Positions 25,236 through 33,649 of a stretch of DNA of 64,000 nucleotides are shown here, one piece after another. The position numbers and the translations under genes are program-made. Under the pieces are notes generated by a model that was given only the letters and a program-made list of their open reading frames with translations, was not told where the DNA came from and did not search any database. The stretch is from NCBI RefSeq assembly GCF_902502825.2, contig NZ_LR723670.1:3344501-3408500 (forward strand), written 5' to 3'. Origin of the DNA: Pseudorhizobium flavum (GTDB lineage: Bacteria; Pseudomonadota; Alphaproteobacteria; Rhizobiales; Rhizobiaceae). How positions within the stretch are numbered: the stretch's first letter is position 1; each line of letters opens with the position of its first letter.

Positions 25236-27164
25236 GTGTGGGTGCGTAGACCAGTTAGCGAGGCAGCTGTCGCCTGCTTCCCCGGACGGATGGTGACGTT
25301 CACGGCCTCTGCCGTCGTGATCGGTCTTCTGACGGCCTCGCCGGCTCATGCTCTCAAGCTGTTCGGCATCAATCTATTCGGGTCCGAGGAAGAGACCATA
25401 GAGGTCATCAATCCCGTCCGGTACGACGCCACGCTGTCCACAGGCGACGCCGACTCCGATCTTGCCGAACGCCTGGAAAATGCCGCTTCTCTTGTCAACG
25501 ATGAGGAACAGCCGGTGTCGGGAGACCTTGGTATCGTCATCAAGGCACGAGAAGACCGGGACCGGCTGGTCGCAGTCCTCTATGAGGAGGCCCGCTATGG
25601 CGGCACCGTCCATATCAGCATCGAGGGCGTTGATATCGACGCCCTCCCCCCAAACCCGACTTTCGATCACTCACGCCCTGTGCCGGTTACAGTCAGCATC
25701 ATACCCGGCCCGGTCTTCAGGCTCGGCTCGGTGCGGTTTGAGGGTGACGCTGCCGGACGCGATCCCGCCGACTACGACCTTGTCCCGGGAGGAGAAGCCG
25801 GTTCCCGCGTCATTCTGAAAGCCAGCGAACGTCTGCTTGTCGATGTGAAGGCAGAAGGACGACCGCTGGCGCGTCTGACGGAGCGGCAGGTCACCGCCGA
25901 CCATCGGACGCTGACGGTGGATGTGGTGACGGGTGTGGTCAGCGGCCCCGAAGCCGACTTCGGCGCGGTGACGGTCAAGGGATCGCGAACCGTGGAGGCG
26001 GATTTCATCCGTCGCTATTCGCGGCTGGACAAGGGTGACCGCTATTCGCCCGAGCAGTTACGGAAGGCCTCGGAACGTCTGCGTGAACTGGGTGTCTTTT
26101 CAAGCATCACGATCCGCGAGGCAGAAGCGCTTGCACCCGACGGAACACTCCCCCTCACCATCGAGGTTTCCGAGGGCAAGCATCGCTATTTCGGATTCGG
26201 TGCAGAATACTCTTCGCTGGATGGCGCAGGCCTGCAGGGCTACTGGGGCCACCGAAACCTCTTCGGAGAGGCTGAGGCGCTTCGGATAGAAGGCAAGGTA
26301 TCGGGTATCGGCGCCACAACGGACGTGACGACCTTCGACTATTCCGCCGGCATCGTCTTCACCAAGCCCGGATTTCCCGTTCCGGAAGCCACATTCGAGT
26401 CGCGTCTGGAGGCGAAAAGCGAGACGCCCGACGACATATACGAAGCGCAGACGGTTATCGGCTCTGCCGGCCTCTCCTACGAACTCAACGAGACCGACAC
26501 GCTGAAGGCTGGCGGAGAAATTGCCTGGATCAATGCCGACGACGCCTTCGGCGAAAACGATTACCTGACATTCAGCGTCCCCGTCGCGTTCGAGCGGGAT
26601 GCCCGTGACAACAAGCTTGACCCGACGGAGGGATACTGGGCGACGATCTCGGCAAAGCCCTCCTACGAATTCTTCAACGGTAACGTCTTTTCCTCGTTTG
26701 AAGGGTCGCTCTCCGGCTATCTGGGTCTGGGAGCCGAAGACAACATCGTCCTCGCGGGTAAGGTTTCGGCCGGCACGCTGATTGGTGCGGAAGATCTCGC
26801 CGACATCCCCGTGACCCGCCGGTTCTTTGCCGGTGGCGGAGGATCGGTCCGCGGCTATGCATTTCGTGAGATTTCGCCCTATAATGACGCCGAGGAAGCC
26901 TTGGGCGGACGCTCTTACGCGCTCGCATCATTCGAGGTCAGGACCAAGATCACCGAGAATATCGGTCTGGTACCATTCATTGACGTCGGGACGGTCTCTA
27001 CCGAAATCGTGCCTGATTTCTCCGATATCCGTGCCGGTGCGGGTATCGGGATTCGGTATGCGACGCCATTCGGGCCGCTCCGCCTCGACGTTGCAGTACC
27101 GCTTCGGAAATATGACGGAGGCAGCGACTACGGCATCTATGCCGGGATCGGGCAATCGTTCTGA
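25236..27164 (+). CDS. tamA: Autotransporter/translocation assembly protein TamA (Omp85 family)
   Basis: TamA is the outer-membrane partner of TamB and helps insert outer-membrane proteins or move phospholipids. The protein has an N-terminal signal peptide ending near SPAHA, POTRA domains over about residues 50-290, and a 16-strand Omp85 barrel to the end. The barrel contains the conserved RRFFAGGGGSVRGYAF (VRGY) motif near residue 545 and a terminal Phe (GIGQSF) typical of the beta-signal. The start is uncertain: GTG 25236 is chosen because GGAAGG lies 12 bp upstream and a basic n-region precedes the signal. TTG 25197, GTG 25242 and ATG 25290 are alternatives. tamB follows after 36 bp. Confidence 0.9.
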   Translation: MWVRRPVSEAAVACFPGRMVTFTASAVVIGLLTASPAHALKLFGINLFGSEEETIEVINPVRYDATLSTGDADSDLAERLENAASLVNDEEQPVSGDLGIVIKAREDRDRLVAVLYEEARYGGTVHISIEGVDIDALPPNPTFDHSRPVPVTVSIIPGPVFRLGSVRFEGDAAGRDPADYDLVPGGEAGSRVILKASERLLVDVKAEGRPLARLTERQVTADHRTLTVDVVTGVVSGPEADFGAVTVKGSRTVEADFIRRYSRLDKGDRYSPEQLRKASERLRELGVFSSITIREAEALAPDGTLPLTIEVSEGKHRYFGFGAEYSSLDGAGLQGYWGHRNLFGEAEALRIEGKVSGIGATTDVTTFDYSAGIVFTKPGFPVPEATFESRLEAKSETPDDIYEAQTVIGSAGLSYELNETDTLKAGGEIAWINADDAFGENDYLTFSVPVAFERDARDNKLDPTEGYWATISAKPSYEFFNGNVFSSFEGSLSGYLGLGAEDNIVLAGKVSAGTLIGAEDLADIPVTRRFFAGGGGSVRGYAFREISPYNDAEEALGGRSYALASFEVRTKITENIGLVPFIDVGTVSTEIVPDFSDIRAGAGIGIRYATPFGPLRLDVAVPLRKYDGGSDYGIYAGIGQSF

Positions 27165-27200
27165 TAGCGCCGCGAGGCGATCAACTAGGGGCAGAATGGG

Positions 27201-30200
27201 ATGGTTCGCCTGTTGAAATGGGTTGTGAAGATCGCGCTCGTCGCGGTGGCGATCCTTCTCGTTATGGCTCTTGGTATCCTGCTCTTCGTGGGCTTGACCC
27301 CGGTTGGCAGCCAGATCGCGGCCGAGCGGATCTCATCCATTGTCTCGACACCGGACAGACAGGTTAATTTTTCGCCTCCGCAGGGCCTTCTGAGCGGCGA
27401 CCTGCAGATTGCCTCCCTTACCCTATCCGACGATGAAGGCACCTATGCGGAGATCGAGGGGCTGCACGTCGACTGGTCACCGTCCGCTTTGTTGCGCGGC
27501 GTGTTCCGCGCCGAGAATGTGAGCGTTGACAGCATCGATGTTTTGCGCGCGCCGCTTCCGTCTGCGCTGCCGGATGAGCCGCAAGCTGAACAGTCCTCCG
27601 GCTTCTCGCTGCCTGTCGGCGTGCGCGTTGCACAGATCGATATGCCTGACATCGAGATCGCGCCGGCTCTCACCGGCCGGCCCTTTTCTCTTTCTCTCCA
27701 GGGATCGATCGACGCCACCGGCCCGAACATACGGCTTGATCTCGAAGCAACGAGACGGGATGAACCGGATGCTCGCGCCGTTGCGGACATACTGTATGCA
27801 CCCGCCGAGAACCGCCTTGCCGTCACAGCATCCGTTTCGGAGCCGCAGGGCGGCTTGCTCGCACGCTTGCTAAAGCTTCCAGGCGCCCCCGCCGTCGACC
27901 TGGCACTGGAGGGGACCGGGCCTTTGTCAGACTGGAGCGGCAAGCTGTCAGGCAGCGTGGCCGAGGACCCTGTAGTGGCAGTAGAGGGAAGCCACCAGAT
28001 GCTTCCGGACGGCAGCCGCCGGGTCGAGGTCGTGGGCGGCGGCCAGTTGGCGACACTCCTGCCACCCGCGTTTCGCCCGTTATTCGAGGGCACGACCGAT
28101 ATCGACGTGGCAGCCAATATTGGCCGGAACGGGCGTATCTCGATCGATAACGGCAAGATCGTTTCTGGCGCAGTGAATATCACGGCATCAGGTGTTTGGG
28201 ATCCGGCGGGCGACAACAGCCTCACGGCAAGCCTCACCGGAACGGATGGACCCGTACCCATCGTGTGGCCGATTGCAGGTTACAACAGCCGGTTTGTCGT
28301 CGACACTCTCAACCTGACGGTCACCGGCGCAGCACAGTCCGCGCGCCTCAACGCAACCGCGGCACTCGCCTCAGCCGACGTGGCTCAAGGCCGCTTCGGC
28401 CAGATCAGGCTGCAGGCAGAAAGTGAAGACCTGAACCTGGTGACCCGCTCCGGCAGCGTGCGCTCCCGCCTCACAATCGGCGAAAGTGATTTCTCGAATG
28501 CTGATCTGGATCGCGCCTTGCAGGCACCGATTACGCTCGACGCGCCGCTCCGCCTCGATCTGCCGGCCATCGGTTTGGATGCGGCAACGCTCGACAGCGC
28601 GCGTTTGAGCGGAACCGTCAGCGGGACGTACAATACCACCTCCCAGAACCTCACGGGCAACTTCCGGATCACCGCGACCCCGGAAGCCCTGCCGCCTGCA
28701 TTTGCCTCACGCTTCGAGAACACGATCCTGGCTGAAGGCTATGTCGAACGGACGTCCGCCAACCAGGTGAAGGTCGAGAACTTCGTCCTGAAATCTGATG
28801 CGGTGGAAGCGCACGGCAACGCGACCTTGGCTGGCGAGCAGATGACCGGCCGTCTTGCCGGGCGCGTGCCCGAACTTCGTCGCTGGCTGGCCAATGCCGA
28901 AGGCGCGGCAGGTTTCGACGTCTCGGCGGAGGGAAGGCTGGACGCCCTGTCGGTTAAAGGCGTTGTGAATGCCGCAGAGATCAGGCTGGCTGGAAAGCTC
29001 GTGCAGGATCTGCGTGTGAACGTGGAGGGGGTCGCCAATCCGCAATCGCCCGCCGGAAAGGTCGAGGCGACGGGATCGATCGAGGGACAACCGCTCAGCA
29101 TCAATGCGGACCTGCGGTCGGAAGGAGGCCGCACCTCGGCGCCAGCCATCGACCTCCAGGTGGGACCCAACCGACTGGAAGGGGCTCTGAGCTTCTCTCC
29201 CGATTTCATGCCCGAAGGCAATCTGGAGTTTGAATTCCCCGACGTCTCACTGCTTGCCGCACTTGCGGCCCAGCAAGCGGAAGGCGATCTCCAGGGCACA
29301 GTCGCCTTCGAAAACCGGGACGGGCAAACACAAGCCGTTGTGCGGGCCTCCGGAAGCCGGGTCGCCAGCGGAGATCTGGAGGTTACCGGCCCGGTGATCG
29401 ACGTGACGGTTCCTGACCTACGGGCACTTGCTGCGGACGGCACGATCCGAGCAAGCCGGCTTGGAACCGCAGCAACCGCGATAGAGGCTCTGGACCTGAA
29501 CTTCGCCTACCAGGATACCGGCACTCGGCTCGAGCTGGACGCCCGATATGACGATGCACCGTTGACGGGTGTGGCCACGGTAAGAACAGGCGATACAACG
29601 TCGGTTGCGCTCGAGAGCTTTGCGGCCGAACCTAGGGGCATTTCTGTCCAACTGGCCAACCCGACGACCATCGTGGTCGCGGATGGAAACGCCCGCCTGT
29701 CCGACCTCACCGTCGGAACCGGCGACGGCCGTATCAGCGTTAGCGGCACGGTCGGCAGCCAACTGGATGTGCAGGCTCAGATCGAATCCCTTCCTGCAAG
29801 CCTGCTCAATACTTTCGTACCCGCACTCAATGCGGCCGGCTCCATTTCCGGGACCATAGACGCCGAAGGCTCCCTCACCGCCCCTTCGATCCGGTATGAT
29901 CTCGAATGGTCGGAGGCACAGTTGCAGCAGACCAGGCAGGCGGGCGTCGGACCGCTTCAACTACAGGTAGCCGGCAGCTTTTCCGACAGGACGCTTCAGC
30001 TGGACGAGACACAGCTGTCGGGCGCGGACGGGCTGGATATCGATGCATCCGGCCGCATCGTCCTGAACGAAGACGGACCTCCCGCACTGGACATAAACGC
30101 CACGGCCAACGCAGTTCCCGCTAGTCTTGCCAACGCCTTCGTTCCCGGCCTTGGCGCCCGCGGAACGATCGCCGGCACCGTCACTGCGGCCGGAACGCCA

Positions 30201-31688
30201 CAGGCGCCGGCCGTCCGCTACGACCTGACATGGTCGGATGCTGCCGTCGCCCAGACGACATCCGCCGGGCTTTCGTCGCTACAGGTGAGGGCGACCGGCG
30301 AGTACCGCGACAATGCCGTCACGATCGAGACGAGCCTTGCCGGACAAGGCAACCTGTCGCTCTCCGGCGGAGGCACGATTTCGCTGCAGGGCGCGCGAGC
30401 TCTGGATCTTCAGTTCGACGGCCAGGTACCCTTTGCCATCCTGGCCGGACAACTGGCAGACCAGGGTTTCGTGCTGGAGGGAACGGGCAGCGTCGATCTC
30501 GCGATCGGCGGCACGACCGTCTCCCCCTCCATCACCGGTTCCGCATCCACATCCGGCGCCCGTCTGATCGATGTCCGCCGCAACCTCGCAGTCGAGCAAC
30601 TTGCCGCCAATGTTACATTTACCGGCACCGAGGCAAATATCTCCAGCCTGACCGGCAGGCTCTCGACCGGTGGCCGCGTTTCCGCCAGCGGCTCCATCGG
30701 CATCATCCCCGGCTCCGGTTTCCCCGCAGACCTGTCGATCAGCCTCGTGGACGCCACCTATGTCGACGGCACGCTCTTCACGGCAACCGCCAGCGGAGAT
30801 CTTACGGTCACAGGCCCGCTGACGGCCGGGCCTGTACTCGGAGGCCGCATCACGCTCTCCGAGGCCGCGATTACCGTTCCTGCCAAGCTGCCGACATCCC
30901 TCACCGAGATCGAGATCCGCCACCGCAATCCGCCTCCCGAAGTTGTCCGTCAGGTGAGAGAACTCGCGCCGGAGCAGGCTTCGGGCACCTCAAGTCCCCT
31001 GGCTCTCGATCTCCAGATAAGTGCGCCCAGCGGTATCTTCGTCCGCGGTCGCGGGATCGATGCCGAACTGGGCGGTGAGTTGGCGATCACCGGCACCGCC
31101 GCCGCGCCACAGGTGGCGGGTGGTTTTGAAATGCGTCGGGGCCGCATCATCATCCTCACCAAGCGTCTGGATTTCACTTCGGGCGAGATCACCTTCGGCG
31201 GCGGCCTGATCCCGGTTCTCGACCTCGAGGCGACGACGACATCGGCGCAGACGACGATTACCGTGAACGTGACCGGTATCGCAAACGATCCGGATATCAG
31301 TTTCTCCTCGTCGCCAGCCCTGCCACAGGACGAGGTTCTGGCGCGACTGATCTTCGGCCAGTCGATGTCACGTCTTTCGCCGCTGCAGATTGCCCAGTTG
31401 GCCGATGCTGTCGGCCAACTCGCAGGCGGCGGTTCCACCTCGCTTCTGGAAACGCTCCGCAGCAATCTCGGCGTCGATGACCTCGATATCAACACCGACG
31501 AAACGGGCCAGACAACGGTGTCTGTAGGACGCTATCTGAACAACCGGACGTATCTCCAGCTGGAGCAGGGCGGCGCGGAGGGCGCGCGCGCCACCATCAA
31601 CCTGGACGTCGGACGCGGGGTGAAGCTGAAAGCCGGCGCGGGCACCGAGGGCGGCACCGCGGGTATCTTCTACGAGCGGGAATACTAG
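27201..31688 (+). CDS. tamB: Translocation and assembly module protein TamB (AsmA-like/DUF490)
   Basis: The 1495-residue protein has one N-terminal membrane helix (about residues 8-32) and a very long beta-rich body predicted to form a hydrophobic groove across the periplasm. It ends in the conserved DUF490 domain (about residues 1130-1495), which binds TamA. The family moves phospholipids between membranes and helps outer-membrane protein assembly. Three related units of about 104-108 residues repeat in tandem near residues 864-1180 (nt 29790, 30114 and 30426 onward). The final residues FYEREY are typical. It forms an operon with tamA. Confidence 0.95.
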   Translation: MVRLLKWVVKIALVAVAILLVMALGILLFVGLTPVGSQIAAERISSIVSTPDRQVNFSPPQGLLSGDLQIASLTLSDDEGTYAEIEGLHVDWSPSALLRGVFRAENVSVDSIDVLRAPLPSALPDEPQAEQSSGFSLPVGVRVAQIDMPDIEIAPALTGRPFSLSLQGSIDATGPNIRLDLEATRRDEPDARAVADILYAPAENRLAVTASVSEPQGGLLARLLKLPGAPAVDLALEGTGPLSDWSGKLSGSVAEDPVVAVEGSHQMLPDGSRRVEVVGGGQLATLLPPAFRPLFEGTTDIDVAANIGRNGRISIDNGKIVSGAVNITASGVWDPAGDNSLTASLTGTDGPVPIVWPIAGYNSRFVVDTLNLTVTGAAQSARLNATAALASADVAQGRFGQIRLQAESEDLNLVTRSGSVRSRLTIGESDFSNADLDRALQAPITLDAPLRLDLPAIGLDAATLDSARLSGTVSGTYNTTSQNLTGNFRITATPEALPPAFASRFENTILAEGYVERTSANQVKVENFVLKSDAVEAHGNATLAGEQMTGRLAGRVPELRRWLANAEGAAGFDVSAEGRLDALSVKGVVNAAEIRLAGKLVQDLRVNVEGVANPQSPAGKVEATGSIEGQPLSINADLRSEGGRTSAPAIDLQVGPNRLEGALSFSPDFMPEGNLEFEFPDVSLLAALAAQQAEGDLQGTVAFENRDGQTQAVVRASGSRVASGDLEVTGPVIDVTVPDLRALAADGTIRASRLGTAATAIEALDLNFAYQDTGTRLELDARYDDAPLTGVATVRTGDTTSVALESFAAEPRGISVQLANPTTIVVADGNARLSDLTVGTGDGRISVSGTVGSQLDVQAQIESLPASLLNTFVPALNAAGSISGTIDAEGSLTAPSIRYDLEWSEAQLQQTRQAGVGPLQLQVAGSFSDRTLQLDETQLSGADGLDIDASGRIVLNEDGPPALDINATANAVPASLANAFVPGLGARGTIAGTVTAAGTPQAPAVRYDLTWSDAAVAQTTSAGLSSLQVRATGEYRDNAVTIETSLAGQGNLSLSGGGTISLQGARALDLQFDGQVPFAILAGQLADQGFVLEGTGSVDLAIGGTTVSPSITGSASTSGARLIDVRRNLAVEQLAANVTFTGTEANISSLTGRLSTGGRVSASGSIGIIPGSGFPADLSISLVDATYVDGTLFTATASGDLTVTGPLTAGPVLGGRITLSEAAITVPAKLPTSLTEIEIRHRNPPPEVVRQVRELAPEQASGTSSPLALDLQISAPSGIFVRGRGIDAELGGELAITGTAAAPQVAGGFEMRRGRIIILTKRLDFTSGEITFGGGLIPVLDLEATTTSAQTTITVNVTGIANDPDISFSSSPALPQDEVLARLIFGQSMSRLSPLQIAQLADAVGQLAGGGSTSLLETLRSNLGVDDLDINTDETGQTTVSVGRYLNNRTYLQLEQGGAEGARATINLDVGRGVKLKAGAGTEGGTAGIFYEREY

Positions 31689-31888
31689 GCGCGGAAACCG
31701 CATCGCGCGAGACCTGGCGCTTTTGCTGCAGGCGGTTTAGATTTATTCAAGATTCTACAAATAAGGTGGTTCCATCGCACCACGACACGAAGCGCGTAGC
31801 CAGGAGGCGCGTCTGCTTCCGGCCCGGCTTTCGGTGCTGCGTCGAGCGTCGCCTTGCTCCAGGCACCGGAGAGTTGGGAAGCACATTG

Positions 31889-32368
31889 ATGGCCACGATG
31901 AACACTTCTGCAAGCTATAGCGGCGAGACGCTGGAAATCATAGCATTTCGCCTTCACGACCAGGAATTCTGCGTCAAGACCACGACCATTCGAGAGATCC
32001 GCGGCTGGGCGCCGTCTACGCCGATTCCGCATGCACCGGCGGACGTGATCGGCGTCATGAACCTGCGCGGCTCGGTGATCCCGATCATCGATCTCGCCCA
32101 GAAGCTCGGCATGAAGAGCGCCGTCGCAACGGAGCGCAGCGCCATCGTCGTGGCGGAAGTCCACAACATGGTGATCGGCATGCTCGTCGATCAGGTCTCC
32201 GACATTCTCACGATCCCGTCGAACCAGGTTCAGCCGGTTCCGGAAATCTCCGCCTCGTTCGACAAGTCCTTCTCCGAAGGCATCATCGCCAACGAGAACG
32301 GCATGATCTGCTTCCTGAACCTCTCCAAGATGTTCAAGGGCACAGAAGCGGAAGACCTCGCCGCCTGA
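31889..32368 (+). CDS. cheW: Chemotaxis coupling protein CheW (orphan)
   Basis: The 159-residue single CheW domain couples chemoreceptors to the CheA kinase. The features are FRLHDQEFCVKTTTIREIRG near residue 20, the MNLRGSVIPIIDL motif near 60 and MLVDQVSDIL near 100. No other che genes flank it, so it is an orphan coupling protein. Its only receptor-like neighbour is the reversed MCP 15 kb away. Start ATG 31889 has GGGAAG upstream; ATG 31898 is an alternative. Confidence 0.92.
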   Translation: MATMNTSASYSGETLEIIAFRLHDQEFCVKTTTIREIRGWAPSTPIPHAPADVIGVMNLRGSVIPIIDLAQKLGMKSAVATERSAIVVAEVHNMVIGMLVDQVSDILTIPSNQVQPVPEISASFDKSFSEGIIANENGMICFLNLSKMFKGTEAEDLAA

Positions 32369-32396
32369 GGCAGTCCCCTCCGCTTGAGCCTTCAAG

Positions 32397-32427
32397 AAGC
32401 CGCATGGATACGTCCAGCGGCTTTTTT
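32397..32427 (+). terminator. Rho-independent terminator after cheW
   Basis: AAGCCGC-A-TGGA pairs with TCCA-GCGGCTT around a TACG tetraloop, with one bulged A, and is followed by a run of T. It lies 28 bp after cheW and separates it from the convergent fds operon. The UNCG-class tetraloop adds stability. Confidence 0.9.
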
Positions 32428-32482
32428 CAGTTGCAGCGGCTGTCGCTCGGCATGAGAGCAAAGGCAACCCGAGTAGCGGGCG

Positions 32483-32827
32483 TCAGTTGCTTGTCTCGGG
32501 AATGTTCGGCTCCGAAAGGGACTCGCCTGCGATGACGCCCTTACCCCCAGGCGCTCCGGCCGCGGCATCCTCGCCCACCCCGACGCCTGAACCCACACGC
32601 GCTTCCGGACGGCGGATCATCGGCGCGGCCTTGATGACGAGCGGCAGAAGCCCCTCGCCTCCCTGATCGAGATGTTCGAACAGATGCCGCCGCATCCGCG
32701 GTTCCCAAAACTTGTTGATGTGGGTTGCGACCCCCTCCGCCCTCACCTCCTCGGGCTGGGACAGAAAGAAGGTGGCGATCTGGTTCGCCATCCGGACGAG
32801 TTTCTCTTGCGACTGATCATGCGACAT
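32483..32827 (-). CDS. fdsD: Formate dehydrogenase delta subunit FdsD
   Basis: FdsD is the small subunit or assembly factor of soluble NAD+-dependent molybdenum formate dehydrogenase. The 114-residue protein has the family core at residues 1-70 (LVRMANQIATFF then a KFWEPRMRRHL segment). A Gly/Ala/Pro-rich tail of about 45 residues is not obviously conserved and makes it longer than many homologues. It is last in fdsGBA-fdhD-fdsD, and its ATG overlaps the fdhD end by 11 bp. Confidence 0.9.
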   Translation of the reverse strand: MSHDQSQEKLVRMANQIATFFLSQPEEVRAEGVATHINKFWEPRMRRHLFEHLDQGGEGLLPLVIKAAPMIRRPEARVGSGVGVGEDAAAGAPGGKGVIAGESLSEPNIPETSN

Positions 32828-33641
32828 GAGCGCTGCTTCCCATCTTGATACGGTCGCTTCGTGTGAAGACTTCGAAGTCCTTGCCGCGCGCAAGCGCGAC
32901 GACCGTCATGCCCGCCTCCTCGGCTGTGCGGATCGCCAGTGCAGTGGGTGCGGAAATGGCGATCAGGATTGGTGAACCCAGGATCGCGGTCTTCTGCACC
33001 ATTTCCACGGAAACGCGGCTCGTCACCACAACCGCACCAGTGGCACCTTTTATGCCCTGCCGCGCCACGGCACCGATAAGCTTGTCGAGAGCGTTATGGC
33101 GCCCGACATCCTCGCGGACCATCGCCAGCCCTATGCCCGGCACGAAGAACCCTGCCCCATGCACCGCATGGGTCTCCGCATGCAGCGGCTGGCCTTCGCC
33201 GAGAGCCGCAACGGCAGCGCTGACATCTCCAGCATCCAGCTCGCAGCCTGGGCCGGAAAGCAGGGGAACCGGTCTCATCGCCTGATCGAGCGATTCCAGG
33301 CCGCACAGGCCGCAGCCAACGGGACCCGCCATGCTGCGACGACGGCGACGCAGCGCCTCCTCCTTGTCGCCCTGGAGACTGATCTGGACATCCAGGCCCT
33401 TGCCGGCAACAACCACCTCGACGGCTTCGATCTCGTCTGCCTTGCCGATGATGCCCTCGGTGAGGCTGAAACCGATAGCGAAATCGACCAGATCGCTCGG
33501 CGTGCCCATCATCACGGCATGGGTGGAGCCTGCGTAGGAGAATGCGATCGGCACCTCCTCTGGAACGACCCTGACGCCTGGGCGTACACCGTTACGCCAG
33601 ATCGTCTCCCTAACCGCCGCTTTCGTATCGTAAGCCTGCAC
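32817..33641 (-). CDS. fdhD: Formate dehydrogenase accessory sulfurtransferase FdhD
   Basis: FdhD (FdsC-type) passes sulfur from an IscS-like desulfurase to the bis-MGD molybdenum cofactor, which is needed to activate formate dehydrogenase. The 274-residue protein contains a Cys pair in GCGLCG near residues 111-116 and the conserved ALDKLIGA and SRVSVEMVQK segments. It lies 8 bp after fdsA and overlaps fdsD. The TusA protein encoded at 10.6 kb could feed the same sulfur route, but that link is inference. Confidence 0.95.
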   Translation of the reverse strand: MQAYDTKAAVRETIWRNGVRPGVRVVPEEVPIAFSYAGSTHAVMMGTPSDLVDFAIGFSLTEGIIGKADEIEAVEVVVAGKGLDVQISLQGDKEEALRRRRRSMAGPVGCGLCGLESLDQAMRPVPLLSGPGCELDAGDVSAAVAALGEGQPLHAETHAVHGAGFFVPGIGLAMVREDVGRHNALDKLIGAVARQGIKGATGAVVVTSRVSVEMVQKTAILGSPILIAISAPTALAIRTAEEAGMTVVALARGKDFEVFTRSDRIKMGSSAHVA

Positions 33642-33649
33642 CCCTTGTC

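Noticed and set aside
31697..31741. AAACCGC...GCGGTTT inverted repeat after tamB as a terminator
   Set aside because: The arms are 7 bp with a loop of about 31 nt and no T run, too weak to call.
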